Shown: piece after piece, positions 1-7,851 of the stretch
How the letters are laid out: each line of letters opens with the position of its first letter
Position numbering within the stretch: position 1 is the first letter of the stretch
Assembly: GCA_050300875.1 (NCBI GenBank)
Contig: JBNKYL010000064.1
Coordinates: 1 to 38,317 of the forward strand
Reading direction: 5' to 3'
DNA length: 38,317 bases
Source: CBDCFL01 sp050300875
Lineage (GTDB): Bacteria > Pseudomonadota > Alphaproteobacteria > Rhodobacterales > Rhodobacteraceae
Notes under the pieces: model-generated
What the model saw: only the letters and a program-made list of their open reading frames with translations
What the model was told of the DNA's origin: nothing
Database searches by the model: none
Translations under genes and position numbers: made by a program

Positions 1-1
1 T

Positions 2-544
2 GTGGATTTCCACAAACCGCTGGACGCGCAGCAGGCCGGAATCGAAGTCGTCTATCAGGATCTGGCGCTCTGCGATAACCTGACAGCGGCTTCAAACGTG
101 TTTCTGGGCCGTGAACCGATGCGCCAGATGGGCCCGATCAAGACGATTGACTACGGCCTGATGCGCCGCAAATCCGGCGAATTGTTCAGCCAGCTCAAAT
201 CCGAAACCCGGCCCCGCGATCTGGTGCGGCGCATGTCCGGCGGGCAGCGCCAGGCCGTGGCCATCGCGCGCACGCTTCTGTCCAACGCCAAGATCGTGAT
301 GATGGACGAACCCACCGCCGCCATTTCCGTGCGCCAGGTGGCCGAGGTGCTGGACCTGATCCGCCGACTGCGCGACCAGGGCATCAGCATCGTGCTCATC
401 AGCCACCGTATGCCAGACGTCTTCGCCGTTGCCGACCGAATCGCCGTGCTGCGTCGCGGTTCGCTGGTGGCCAGCAAGAAGACCGACCAAAGTTCACCCG
501 AAGAAGTGACCGGTTTGATCACCGGCGCCATCGAAGCCGCCTGA
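2..544 (+). CDS. Sugar ABC transporter ATPase, FrcA-like (5' end missing)
   Basis: This is the ATP-hydrolysing subunit of a CUT2-type monosaccharide importer on the inner face of the cytoplasmic membrane. The visible 180 residues hold the Q-loop (VVYQDLALCDNL, near residue 17), the ABC signature MSGGQRQ (near 78), Walker B followed by DEPTAA (near 97) and the switch histidine in LISHRMPDVF (near 133). Walker A is absent, so the first roughly 75 residues lie before the window and the apparent GTG at base 2 is not the true start. The wording after Walker B resembles single-domain FrcA (fructose/ribose type) more than the tandem RbsA/AraG type. The permease gene follows after 11 bases, so the two form an operon. 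The substrate is unknown; the neighbouring arabinofuranosidase makes a pentose possible, but that is inference. Confidence 0.9.
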   Translation: MDFHKPLDAQQAGIEVVYQDLALCDNLTAASNVFLGREPMRQMGPIKTIDYGLMRRKSGELFSQLKSETRPRDLVRRMSGGQRQAVAIARTLLSNAKIVMMDEPTAAISVRQVAEVLDLIRRLRDQGISIVLISHRMPDVFAVADRIAVLRRGSLVASKKTDQSSPEEVTGLITGAIEAA

Positions 545-555
545 GGACACGACCG

Positions 556-1551
556 ATGACATCCATTGAATCCGTTATCGAACAAAGCGAACACCGCAGC
601 CTGCTCTCCCATCTCATGGGGCTGCAAACCTTCTGGGTCTTCGTCGCCGCGATCTGCGCCTGTCTGGCGCTGACCTTCATGACCGACGCCTTCGCCACCG
701 AACGCAACCTGTTCAACGTCGCCCGGAACTTCGCCTTCGTGGCGATCATCGCCATCGGCATGACTGCGGTGATCGCATCTGGCGGCATCGACTTGTCGGT
801 GGGATCGACCGTGGTTCTGTCCGCGATGGTCATTTCCGTGCTGATGGCAGGCGGCCATTCCTTCTGGCTGTCCGCTATCCTCGCGCTCGGCGCCGCCTGC
901 GCCGTGGGCTTCGTCAACGGCGTGCTCATCGCCTATGCCGGAATGCCCGCCTTCGTCGTGACACTGGGCATGCTGTCGGCCGCCCGGTCGCTGGCGATGG
1001 TCCTGTCCAACAACAAGATGATATGGGAATTCGGCCCCGACCACGACCTGCTTTTGTGGGTCGGCGGCGGGTCCACCATGGGCCTGCCCCACCCCCTTTA
1101 CGTGCTGGTGGTCTTGACCCTGATCATCACCTTTGTCTTCCGTTGGACCCGCTGGGGCCAATATGTGTTTGCCATCGGCGGCAATGAAAGTGCCGCCACC
1201 CTGACCGGCATTGCGGTGAAACAGATCAAAGTCAGCATATATATGTTTTCCGCCTTCACCGCCGGCGTCGCGGGTATACTCATGGCCGGCTGGCTGGGCA
1301 GCGTGACCACCAACCTCGGCCAGGCTATGGAACTGACCGTCATTGCTGCGGCGGTGATCGGCGGTGCCAACCTGGCCGGCGGCGAAGGCACGGCGCTCGG
1401 CGCCGTGGTCGGCGCGTTGCTGATCGAGGTGATCCGAAATTCGCTGATCCTTCTGGGCATCTCGACCTTCTGGCAAGGCATGTTCATCGGCACGTTCATC
1501 ATCGTCGCCGTCGCCTTCGATCGCATCCGCCGATTGCGATCCAATGCCTGA
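556..1551 (+). CDS. Sugar ABC transporter permease, FrcC/RbsC-like
   Basis: This 331-residue protein is the membrane channel of the CUT2 importer whose ATPase gene lies just upstream. It is strongly hydrophobic, with roughly eight to ten membrane segments. It carries the family hallmark around ASGGIDLSVGS (near residues 71-81), the NGVLIAYAGMPAFVVTLGM stretch (near 117-135) and AAVIGGANLAGGEGT near residue 270, all typical of the BPD_transp_2 family (RbsC, AraH, FrcC). The ATG start is preceded by GAGGACA. The length is normal for the family. The binding-protein gene of this system is not in the window and probably lies upstream. An inverted repeat follows the stop. The exact sugar cannot be read from the sequence. 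Confidence 0.92.
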   Translation: MTSIESVIEQSEHRSLLSHLMGLQTFWVFVAAICACLALTFMTDAFATERNLFNVARNFAFVAIIAIGMTAVIASGGIDLSVGSTVVLSAMVISVLMAGGHSFWLSAILALGAACAVGFVNGVLIAYAGMPAFVVTLGMLSAARSLAMVLSNNKMIWEFGPDHDLLLWVGGGSTMGLPHPLYVLVVLTLIITFVFRWTRWGQYVFAIGGNESAATLTGIAVKQIKVSIYMFSAFTAGVAGILMAGWLGSVTTNLGQAMELTVIAAAVIGGANLAGGEGTALGAVVGALLIEVIRNSLILLGISTFWQGMFIGTFIIVAVAFDRIRRLRSNA

Positions 1552-1560
1552 TCCGGTTCG

Positions 1561-1598
1561 CGGGTGGAAACGCGGCATGATTTCACACGTTCCACCCG
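1561..1598 (+). terminator. Inverted repeat after the CUT2 permease gene
   Basis: Perfect 9-base arms, CGGGTGGAA (1561-1569) and TTCCACCCG (1590-1598), enclose a 20-base loop ten bases after the permease stop codon. No clear T-run follows. It could end or stabilise the upstream mRNA, or it could be an operator for the LacI-family gene that starts about 60 bases later. Confidence 0.4.
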
Positions 1599-1656
1599 TT
1601 GAACTTCACCTGATTGCACTATAGCCAAGGCCACCCGGAAAGGACCCCGCAAAACA

Positions 1657-2691
1657 TTGAACGACCAGCCGAACGACAAGTCCCAACGCACCGCACGACC
1701 GACCATGATGGACGTCGCCGCACATGCAGGTGTGTCGCAGGCGACCGTTTCGCTGGTGCTCAATGGCAGCCCCGGTGCCAAGCTCAGCGAAACCACCAGC
1801 CGCCGCGTCCGCGCCGCCGCCCGCGAACTGGGTTACACGCTGCTGCGCCGCAGCCCCAAGAAGTCGCCCGGACCCGATGCAGTCATCCTGTTCATGGTTG
1901 ACGAACTGGTATCCGACCCGTGGATGGCACTGGCCTTTGACGGAGCACAGAAAAAGGCGGCGGAATTCGGGTTCAACATGGTCCTGTCCGTCACCAATGA
2001 CGATAGCGAAGCCGAAGCCGCCGTGATCCGCCAGTTCGGCGAAAAGAACGTTGCGGGCATCATCTATGGCACCATCCTGACTCGGCTGGCTGAACCGGCC
2101 CGCGCCGTGATGGAAAATCGCACGGTGCTCTTGAACTGCTATGACGCCGCGCGCAGGCTGCATTCGGTCATTCCCGGCGACCTTTTGGGCGGGCGCACCG
2201 CCACCCAACACTTGATCGACGCCGGATATACGCGCATCGGTTTCATCAACGGCCAACAGGGCATCGACGCTTCGCGCGACCGGCTAAAGGGCTACAAGCA
2301 GGCGCTGGCCTCCAGTGACATCGCCTTTGACCCGGCACTGGTCAAACAGGGCAACTGGGAACCACTGGCGGGCTACAATCTGACCAAGGAATTGCTGTCG
2401 CTGGACCCGCCCCCACAGGCGATCTTTTGTGGCAACGACCTTATGGCCTATGGCTGTTACGACGCCATCCGCGAAGCGGGCCTGGCGATCCCCGGCGACA
2501 TCGCCGTGATGGGGTTCGATGATCGCGAGATTGCCAAGAACATGCACCCGCCCCTGTCGACAATGACCCTGCCGCATTTCGAAATGGGCGAACTGGCCGC
2601 CGAAACGCTGATCGAAATGGCGGGCGGGCACAACACCGCGCCCGTCCAGACCAAGGTCGAATGCGAACTGGTGCCGCGCCTTTCTGCCTAG
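1657..2691 (+). CDS. LacI-family transcriptional regulator
   Basis: This 344-residue protein is a sugar-responsive DNA-binding regulator. The LacI-type helix-turn-helix and hinge region (MMDVAAHAGVSQATVSLVLNG) lies at residues 17-37. A periplasmic-binding-protein-like effector domain follows, with typical motifs such as GYTRIGFINGQQG, AIFCGNDLMAYG and the late IPGDIAVMGFDD. The predicted start is TTG at 1657, preceded by GGAAAGGA at about 12 bases; an ATG at 1705, just before the helix-turn-helix, is a possible later start. It sits between the CUT2 importer and the aldose epimerase gene, so it probably controls one or both. The effector sugar is not known. Confidence 0.93.
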   Translation: MNDQPNDKSQRTARPTMMDVAAHAGVSQATVSLVLNGSPGAKLSETTSRRVRAAARELGYTLLRRSPKKSPGPDAVILFMVDELVSDPWMALAFDGAQKKAAEFGFNMVLSVTNDDSEAEAAVIRQFGEKNVAGIIYGTILTRLAEPARAVMENRTVLLNCYDAARRLHSVIPGDLLGGRTATQHLIDAGYTRIGFINGQQGIDASRDRLKGYKQALASSDIAFDPALVKQGNWEPLAGYNLTKELLSLDPPPQAIFCGNDLMAYGCYDAIREAGLAIPGDIAVMGFDDREIAKNMHPPLSTMTLPHFEMGELAAETLIEMAGGHNTAPVQTKVECELVPRLSA

Positions 2692-2719
2692 CTCCTTGGC
2701 CCCAACAGGAACACCGCAC

Positions 2720-3709
2720 ATGACACCTGGACAATCCTGCAAATTCGGTACGACGCCTGACGGCGACGACGTGGTGATGGCCAGCATCGGCCACGGCGGG
2801 CTCAGCGCCAATATCATGACCTGGGGTGCCAGCCTTCAGGACCTGCGGCTTGCTCATCTGGCCCATTCGCTGACATTGGGCAGCCCGGTCTTCGACCCCT
2901 ACCTCGCCCACATGAAATATTACGGCGCCATCGTCGGGCCGGTAGCCAACCGTGTCGAAGACGGTCGGTTCACTCTGGACGGCCAGACCCATGATCTGGA
3001 CCGCAACGAAAATGGCATCACCACGCTGCATGGCGGCGCGCAGGGCATGGGGCAAAGCAACTGGACGCTGGCCGACTTGACCCCGACCAGCTGCACCATG
3101 ACCATTGCCCATGCCGACGGCCACTGCGGCTTCCCCGGCAACATCGACATCACTGCTGTCTACGAAGCGCAAGACGATGCCACGCTGGTCCTGACCATCC
3201 GCGCTACCACCGACCGTCCCACCCATTTCAACGCGGCCTTTCATGGGCTGTGGAACCTCGACGGCACCGCCGACCTGTCCCGGCACAGCCTTCGCATCCC
3301 GGCGGATGATTATTTGCCCGTGGACGACCGGCTAATTCCACTTGGTGCGCCCGCCGCCGTCGCCGGCACCGATTTCGACTATCGCACAGCGCGCGCGCCG
3401 GGCCGCGAACTGGATCACAATTTCTGCCTGTCCCGCAGCCGTGGCGACACCGGCCAGATCTGCGAACTCTCGTCCCCCGCCGCGACGCTGACCATATACA
3501 GCACCGAACCGGGCCTGCAGGTCTATTGCGGCAGAATGATCGACACTGCGCCTTGGGGCGGGCATGGCGGCCATCCTTACAGGCGCTATGCCGGTATCGC
3601 GCTGGAGCCGCAGTGTTGGCCGAACAGCCCGAACGAACCGGCATATCCTTCGACCCGGCTGAATCCCGGTCAGACCTACGTCCAGATGACCAAGTTCGCG
3701 TTTTCCTGA
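2720..3709 (+). CDS. Aldose 1-epimerase (mutarotase), GalM family
   Basis: This enzyme interconverts the alpha and beta anomers of aldoses in the cytoplasm, feeding sugar released by hydrolysis or import into catabolism. The 329-residue protein shows ANR (R78), LHGG (H104), the catalytic-base region NAAFHGLWNLDG with H175, the substrate-binding DHNF (D232) and the catalytic acid in GIALEPQ (E296). I place the start at ATG 2720, preceded by CAGGA. An upstream in-frame TTG at 2696 would add eight residues and begins only four bases after the LacI gene. The 28-base gap to the LacI-family gene suggests co-transcription. The preferred sugar is not determined by these motifs. Confidence 0.92.
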   Translation: MTPGQSCKFGTTPDGDDVVMASIGHGGLSANIMTWGASLQDLRLAHLAHSLTLGSPVFDPYLAHMKYYGAIVGPVANRVEDGRFTLDGQTHDLDRNENGITTLHGGAQGMGQSNWTLADLTPTSCTMTIAHADGHCGFPGNIDITAVYEAQDDATLVLTIRATTDRPTHFNAAFHGLWNLDGTADLSRHSLRIPADDYLPVDDRLIPLGAPAAVAGTDFDYRTARAPGRELDHNFCLSRSRGDTGQICELSSPAATLTIYSTEPGLQVYCGRMIDTAPWGGHGGHPYRRYAGIALEPQCWPNSPNEPAYPSTRLNPGQTYVQMTKFAFS

Positions 3710-3715
3710 CCGGCC

Positions 3716-3732
3716 CCTGCCCCGCAGGCAGG
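3716..3732 (+). terminator. Short stem-loop after the epimerase gene
   Basis: CCTGCC and GGCAGG pair around a 5-base loop starting six bases after the galM-type stop codon. There is no T-tract, so this is at best a weak terminator or mRNA end-stabiliser. Confidence 0.3.
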
Positions 3733-3829
3733 TCAACCCGACGTCGGATCGTCAGGACCATCACTGGCCACGGGCGTCCCAGCGCGCGACAATTATGCAC
3801 GGTTCACAGAGAAACCAGATTCCGCACTT

Positions 3830-3855
3830 CTTTTATACCCATTTCCCTGATACGT
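3830..3855 (+). promoter_or_regulatory. Degenerate copy of the two-part operator before the ArsR-type gene
   Basis: CTTTTATACC, nine bases, then GATACGT matches the layout of the stronger sites at 4864-4889 and 6414-6439. It agrees with the consensus in 7 of 10 and 4 of 7 positions. It lies 34 bases before the ArsR-type start codon, where an autoregulatory site would be expected. The match is imperfect, so this is a weak call. Confidence 0.35.
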
Positions 3856-3889
3856 ATGCGCGATCCCCAGTTTTCACGGCGGTAATCGC

Positions 3890-4810
3890 GTGCACGAAAA
3901 GATACTTCTGGTCGATCCGCTGGAAAGGCTCGACATCATCAAGGGCCTGGCCAGCGAGGTGCGGATCTCGATCCTCAAGCATCTGGACATGGATGGCCCC
4001 AAGAACGTCAACGAAATCTCCGCCGCCCTCGGGCTGCCGCAATCGACCATTTCGTCGAACCTTCAGATCCTCGAAGATGCCGGGCTGATCGTCACCCGCA
4101 CACAGAAGGCCCGGAAAGGCAGCCAGAAGATCTGCGAATCCGCGTTTTCCGAAATCCTGGTGGCCTTTGGCGAACCTGGCACCAAGCGCGACCATAACGA
4201 GATCGAGGTCGCCATGCCTGTCGGCCTGTTCACCCGTTGCGAAGTCACCGCACCTTGCGGGCTCTGTTCCACCGAAGGGGTCATCGGACTGCTGGATGTG
4301 CCCGATACATTCATGGAACCCGACCGCATGAAGGCGGGGCTTTTGTGGTTCACGCGCGGCTATGTCGAATACCAGTTTCCCAACAATGCCAAACTGAACA
4401 ATCGCAACCCTCGGTCCATCGAAATTTCGATGGAACTCAGTTCCGAAGTACCCGGAACCTCTGCCGACTGGCCGTCGGATATATCCCTGCAAATCAATGG
4501 TAAGGATATCGCCACCTGGACCTCGCCCGGCGATTTCGGTGACCGGAGGGGGCTGTACACGCCCGATTGGTGGAAACTATCGGGATCGCAATACGGCAAG
4601 TTGAAGACCTGGCGCATCAATGAAACCGGCAGCTATGTCGACGGGGTCCGCGTGTCGGACGTTTCCATCGACCAACTCGATCTGGATGAACACCGGTCGA
4701 TCCGCGTGCGCATCGGCGTGCATGAGGATGCCGATCACCCAGGTGGCATGAACATCTTCGGGCGTGGCTTCGGTAATTACGATCAGGACATCGTCATGCG
4801 CTTGCGCTGA
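3890..4810 (+). CDS. ArsR-type winged-helix regulator with large C-terminal domain
   Basis: This 306-residue protein is a predicted transcription factor. Residues 10-95 form an ArsR-like winged helix: the recognition region NEISAALGLPQSTISSNLQI (about 41-60) is followed by LEDAGLIVT. A roughly 200-residue, beta-rich domain follows, three times the size of a classic ArsR protein, and probably senses a ligand. Three cysteines near the start of that domain (C117, C123, C126 in CEVTAPCGLC) could bind metal or respond to redox; this is inference. The start is GTG 3890. The gene stands immediately upstream of abfA, and a two-part operator occurs before abfA, before the CUT1 binding-protein gene and, weakly, before this gene. 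It is therefore the best candidate to bind that site and to act as the arabinoside-responsive switch. I recognise the DNA-binding domain but not a named subfamily. Confidence 0.8.
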   Translation: MHEKILLVDPLERLDIIKGLASEVRISILKHLDMDGPKNVNEISAALGLPQSTISSNLQILEDAGLIVTRTQKARKGSQKICESAFSEILVAFGEPGTKRDHNEIEVAMPVGLFTRCEVTAPCGLCSTEGVIGLLDVPDTFMEPDRMKAGLLWFTRGYVEYQFPNNAKLNNRNPRSIEISMELSSEVPGTSADWPSDISLQINGKDIATWTSPGDFGDRRGLYTPDWWKLSGSQYGKLKTWRINETGSYVDGVRVSDVSIDQLDLDEHRSIRVRIGVHEDADHPGGMNIFGRGFGNYDQDIVMRLR

Positions 4811-4824
4811 CGAAAACTGAATCA

Positions 4825-4854
4825 TTGACGGATTGAGCTTTCGCGCTCCATACT
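4825..4854 (+). promoter_or_regulatory. Putative abfA promoter
   Basis: TTGACG (4825-4830) and CATACT (4849-4854) are separated by 18 bases and resemble sigma-70 -35 and -10 boxes. The palindromic operator begins ten bases after the -10 box, so a bound protein would block RNA polymerase near the start of transcription. Confidence 0.45.
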
Positions 4855-4863
4855 CTGATTATC

Positions 4864-4889
4864 GGTATATACCAAGATTGCCGATATAC
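4864..4889 (+). promoter_or_regulatory. Two-part operator before abfA
   Basis: The perfect palindrome GGTATATACC (4864-4873) is followed by nine bases and then GATATAC (4883-4889). The same two elements at the same spacing, in inverted orientation, occur at 6414-6439. The repeat of both elements and of the spacing argues for a real binding site. The likely binder is the ArsR-type protein encoded just upstream, or less likely the LacI-family protein. Confidence 0.65.
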
Positions 4890-4905
4890 ATGGGGGAGGA
4901 CCGCA

Positions 4906-6414
4906 GTGAAGGCCACTGTTACCGCGCATGCGCGCTATACCATTTCCGACATCGACAACCGGCTCTACGGGTCATTCCTCGAACATCTGGGTCGCGCGGT
5001 TTACACCGGCATTTATGAACCCGGCCATGCCACAGCCGATGAAAACGGGATGCGGCAGGACGTGATCGACCTGGTGCGCGAACTGGACACGCCGATCTGT
5101 CGCTATCCCGGCGGCAATTTCGTATCCGCCTATAACTGGGAAGACGGCATCGGCCCGAAGGAAGACCGCCCGACGCGGCTGGACCTGGCCTGGCGCACCT
5201 CGGAATCCAACCATGTCGGGATCCACGAGTTTGCCGACTGGGCAGAAAAGGCCAATACCGAAATGATGCTGGCCATCAACCTAGGCTCACGCGGTCTGGA
5301 CGAAGCCCGCGCCTTTGTCGAATACGTCAACCACCCCGGCGGCACCGAATGGTCCGACCTGCGCCGCAAGAACGGGCGTGCTGACCCCTGGGGCGTCAAC
5401 CTTTGGTGCCTTGGCAACGAAATGGACGGCCCCTGGCAGGTCGGCCACAAGTCTGCGGCCGAATACGGCCATCTGGCAAATGAAACCGCCAAGGCCCTGC
5501 GCGGCTTTGATCCCAACCTGGAGCTGGTGGTCTGCGGATCGTCGCATTCCAACATGCCGACATATCCGCAATGGGAATCGACCGTCTTGCAGGCAACCTA
5601 TGATCAGGTCGATTACATCTCTTTGCACATGTATTTCGAGAATTACGAAAAGAACACGGCCGAATATCTGGCCCTGCCCGAAAAGCTGGACCGTTACATC
5701 GGCACCGTGTCCGGCGTGATCGACTACGTGAAATCGCGGTCCCGCTCCAAGCGGGATGTGAAGATCAGCTTCGATGAATGGAACGTCTGGTATCACGAAC
5801 GCAAACAGGACGCTAAGCGCATGGCCGAATGGGACTGGCCCCATGCTCCGCGCCTGCTGGAAGACATCTACAACTTCGAAGATGTTCTGCAGGTCGGTTG
5901 CATCCTGAACACCTTCATCCGCCGGTCGGACGTGGTGCGCATCGCCTGCATCGCCCAGCTGGTCAACGTGATCGCACCGATCATGACCGAACCCGATGGC
6001 GAAGCCTGGCGTCAGACGATCTATTATCCGTTCAAGTTCGCCTCGGCCCATGGGCGCGGCACGGCGTTGCAACTGGATGTGGACAGCCCGACCTATGATG
6101 CCGACATCGCGTCGGGCGTCCCCTATCTGGATATCGCCGGCGTTCACAATGATGACAAAGGCGAAATCACCTTCTTCGCGGTCAACCGCAGCGGCGATGA
6201 AACCATCGAAGCCGACCTGTCGCTGGAACGGTTCGGCACCGCGAAATCGGTGGATCACACGCTGATCACCCATGATGACCTGGAAGCCCGCAATACGCTG
6301 GAAAACCAGAACAACGTTGTTCCGGCGAAGGGCAATGGCGCATCGCTGACCGATGGCGGGCTGGCCCTGAAACTTCCGCCCTACAGCTACTCGGTCATTC
6401 GGGTTCAGCTATAG
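4906..6414 (+). CDS. abfA: Intracellular alpha-L-arabinofuranosidase, GH51
   Basis: The enzyme removes terminal alpha-L-arabinofuranosyl units from arabinan, arabinoxylan or related oligosaccharides by a retaining mechanism. The 502-residue length matches bacterial GH51 enzymes. The catalytic acid/base lies in WCLGNEMDG (E172) and the nucleophile in ISFDEWNVWY (E291), close to E175 and E294 of the well-studied Geobacillus enzyme. The N-terminal RYPGGNFVS motif is also typical. There is no signal peptide, so it acts in the cytoplasm on imported oligosaccharides. The GTG start at 4906 is preceded by a strong GGGGGAGGA. It sits directly before a CUT1 importer and shares an operator with it, which supports joint induction. 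No arabinose catabolic genes are visible in the window. Confidence 0.95.
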   Translation: MKATVTAHARYTISDIDNRLYGSFLEHLGRAVYTGIYEPGHATADENGMRQDVIDLVRELDTPICRYPGGNFVSAYNWEDGIGPKEDRPTRLDLAWRTSESNHVGIHEFADWAEKANTEMMLAINLGSRGLDEARAFVEYVNHPGGTEWSDLRRKNGRADPWGVNLWCLGNEMDGPWQVGHKSAAEYGHLANETAKALRGFDPNLELVVCGSSHSNMPTYPQWESTVLQATYDQVDYISLHMYFENYEKNTAEYLALPEKLDRYIGTVSGVIDYVKSRSRSKRDVKISFDEWNVWYHERKQDAKRMAEWDWPHAPRLLEDIYNFEDVLQVGCILNTFIRRSDVVRIACIAQLVNVIAPIMTEPDGEAWRQTIYYPFKFASAHGRGTALQLDVDSPTYDADIASGVPYLDIAGVHNDDKGEITFFAVNRSGDETIEADLSLERFGTAKSVDHTLITHDDLEARNTLENQNNVVPAKGNGASLTDGGLALKLPPYSYSVIRVQL

Positions 6415-6439
6415 TATATCAACATATCGGGTATATACC
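6414..6439 (-). promoter_or_regulatory. Two-part operator before the CUT1 importer genes
   Basis: Read on the - strand this is GGTATATACC, nine bases, then GATATAC, identical in both elements and spacing to the site before abfA. It overlaps the last base of the abfA stop codon and lies 84 bases before the binding-protein start. TATAGT at 6410-6415, overlapping the site, could be a -10 box, but I see no good -35. Confidence 0.6.
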
Positions 6440-6523
6440 AATATTTACGTTGCAAGAATCGGAGTTTGAGTTAACCTTTTGACAATGCCGGCACACAAAC
6501 CCGGCGACCATGGGAGGAAGAAA

Positions 6524-7783
6524 ATGAGGAAGCTATTTGCAATTGCCACCACGGCTGTATTTGCAACAGCCGCAACTGCGCAGGAATCCGTAGAATGGTG
6601 GGATTTCCTGGGCGGCGGTGACGGCGTACGGATGAAACAGCTGATCGACGAGTTCAACGCGGCCAATGCCGGCGACGTCGAAATCAATGCCACCACGCTG
6701 GAATGGGGCGTGCCCTTCTATACCAAGGTTCAGACCTCGGTTGCCGTGGGCGAAGCGCCGGACGTGATGACCTATCATGCCAGCCGTATCCCGCTGGCCA
6801 TCAAGCAGGGTGTGCTTGATGAAATCACGCCCGCCGACTGGGATGCCATGGGCTTTGGCGCCGACGATTTTGCGGCCCAGATCTGGGATGCCGTGACCGG
6901 CCCCGACGGCAAGACCTATGGCGTGCCGCTCGATACCCACCCGATCGTCCTGTACTATAACAAGGACATCCTGGGCGCCGCCGGACTGCTTGAAGATGAC
7001 GGCACGCCCAAGGGCATGGACAGCCGCGAAGGTTTCACCGCCACCCTTCAGGCGTTGAAAGACAGCGGTTCGGTCAAGTTCCCGCTTGGGTCGGTGACCG
7101 CCGATGGTAACTTCATGTTCCGGACGATCTATTCGTTGGTGGGCCAGCAGGACGGCGAATTGCTGACCGATGGCGAATTCCTGGTCGGCGACAACGGCGA
7201 AAAGCTCGCCAATGCGCTCGGCGTGCTTCAGGAATGGACCAATGCCGGCCTGCAATCGACCTATACCGATTACCCGGCTACAGTTGCCTTGTTCACATCC
7301 GGCGAAGCTGCCATGATGATCAACGGCGTCTGGGAAGTCCCGACGATGACCGACCTGCATGCCAACGGCAAACTCTTTGAATGGGGTGCTGTGGAACTGC
7401 CGGTGATCTTCGACCACCCGGCGACCTATTCGGACAGCCACGTCTTTGCGATCCCGGCGGGCAGCGCACAGGATCCCGCAAAACGTGCGGCCGTGCTGAA
7501 GGTCATGGCTGGCATCCTGAACGAGTCGCTGTTCTGGGCCACTGCAGGCCACATTCCGGCCAACAAGAACGTCACCGATTCAGCCGAATACAAGGCGATG
7601 GAACCCAACGCCACCTATTCGAGCCTGACGGCCAACATGATCTATGACCCGAAAACCCCGCTCGCCGGTGTTGCCGGGCCGATCTTCGATGTCATGTCGA
7701 CCTATTTCGTTCCGACGTTGAACGGCGAAATGGATCCAGCCGAAGCCGTCGAAGAGATCACGCTCGAACTGAACGATATGTGA
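6524..7783 (+). CDS. Sugar ABC transporter substrate-binding protein (CUT1, family 1)
   Basis: This periplasmic protein captures sugar, probably arabinose-containing oligosaccharides, and delivers it to the two permeases encoded next. The 419-residue protein begins with a signal peptide (MRKLFAIATTAVFATAATAQ) with a likely cut near ATA-QE. A typical extracellular solute-binding fold follows, with motifs such as APDVMTYHASRIP, GVPLDTHPIVLYYNKDIL and FTSGEAAMMINGVWEVP. I choose ATG 6524 because GGGAGGAAG lies just before it; an upstream in-frame start at 6479 would bury the signal peptide. A strong hairpin follows the stop and may let this gene be expressed above the permeases. Substrate assignment rests on the abfA neighbour and is inference. 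Confidence 0.93.
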   Translation: MRKLFAIATTAVFATAATAQESVEWWDFLGGGDGVRMKQLIDEFNAANAGDVEINATTLEWGVPFYTKVQTSVAVGEAPDVMTYHASRIPLAIKQGVLDEITPADWDAMGFGADDFAAQIWDAVTGPDGKTYGVPLDTHPIVLYYNKDILGAAGLLEDDGTPKGMDSREGFTATLQALKDSGSVKFPLGSVTADGNFMFRTIYSLVGQQDGELLTDGEFLVGDNGEKLANALGVLQEWTNAGLQSTYTDYPATVALFTSGEAAMMINGVWEVPTMTDLHANGKLFEWGAVELPVIFDHPATYSDSHVFAIPAGSAQDPAKRAAVLKVMAGILNESLFWATAGHIPANKNVTDSAEYKAMEPNATYSSLTANMIYDPKTPLAGVAGPIFDVMSTYFVPTLNGEMDPAEAVEEITLELNDM

Positions 7784-7798
7784 TCTGAAACCAAGTGT

Positions 7799-7824
7799 GA
7801 CGGGGCGGCGTCGACCGCCCCGTC
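7799..7824 (+). terminator. GC-rich hairpin between binding-protein and permease genes
   Basis: GACGGGGCGG and CCGCCCCGTC form a perfect 10-base stem around a 6-base loop, 15 bases after the binding-protein stop. No T-run follows. Such hairpins in sugar ABC operons usually act as partial terminators or protect the upstream mRNA, giving more binding protein than permease. Confidence 0.7.
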
Positions 7825-7851
7825 CAACCGCCTAAACGGGAGGGTTCGGCG

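Noticed and set aside
1205..1260. TATATATG-like sequence near 1235 as another copy of the arabinoside operator
   Set aside because: It lies inside the permease coding sequence, lacks the GG/CC ends of the palindrome and lacks the second element at nine bases.
151..1578. Long open frame of 475 codons on the - strand
   Set aside because: It lies opposite the FrcA-like and FrcC-like genes, which have clear family motifs. Its protein is rich in His, Gly, Asp and Arg, as expected from an antisense frame in GC-rich DNA.
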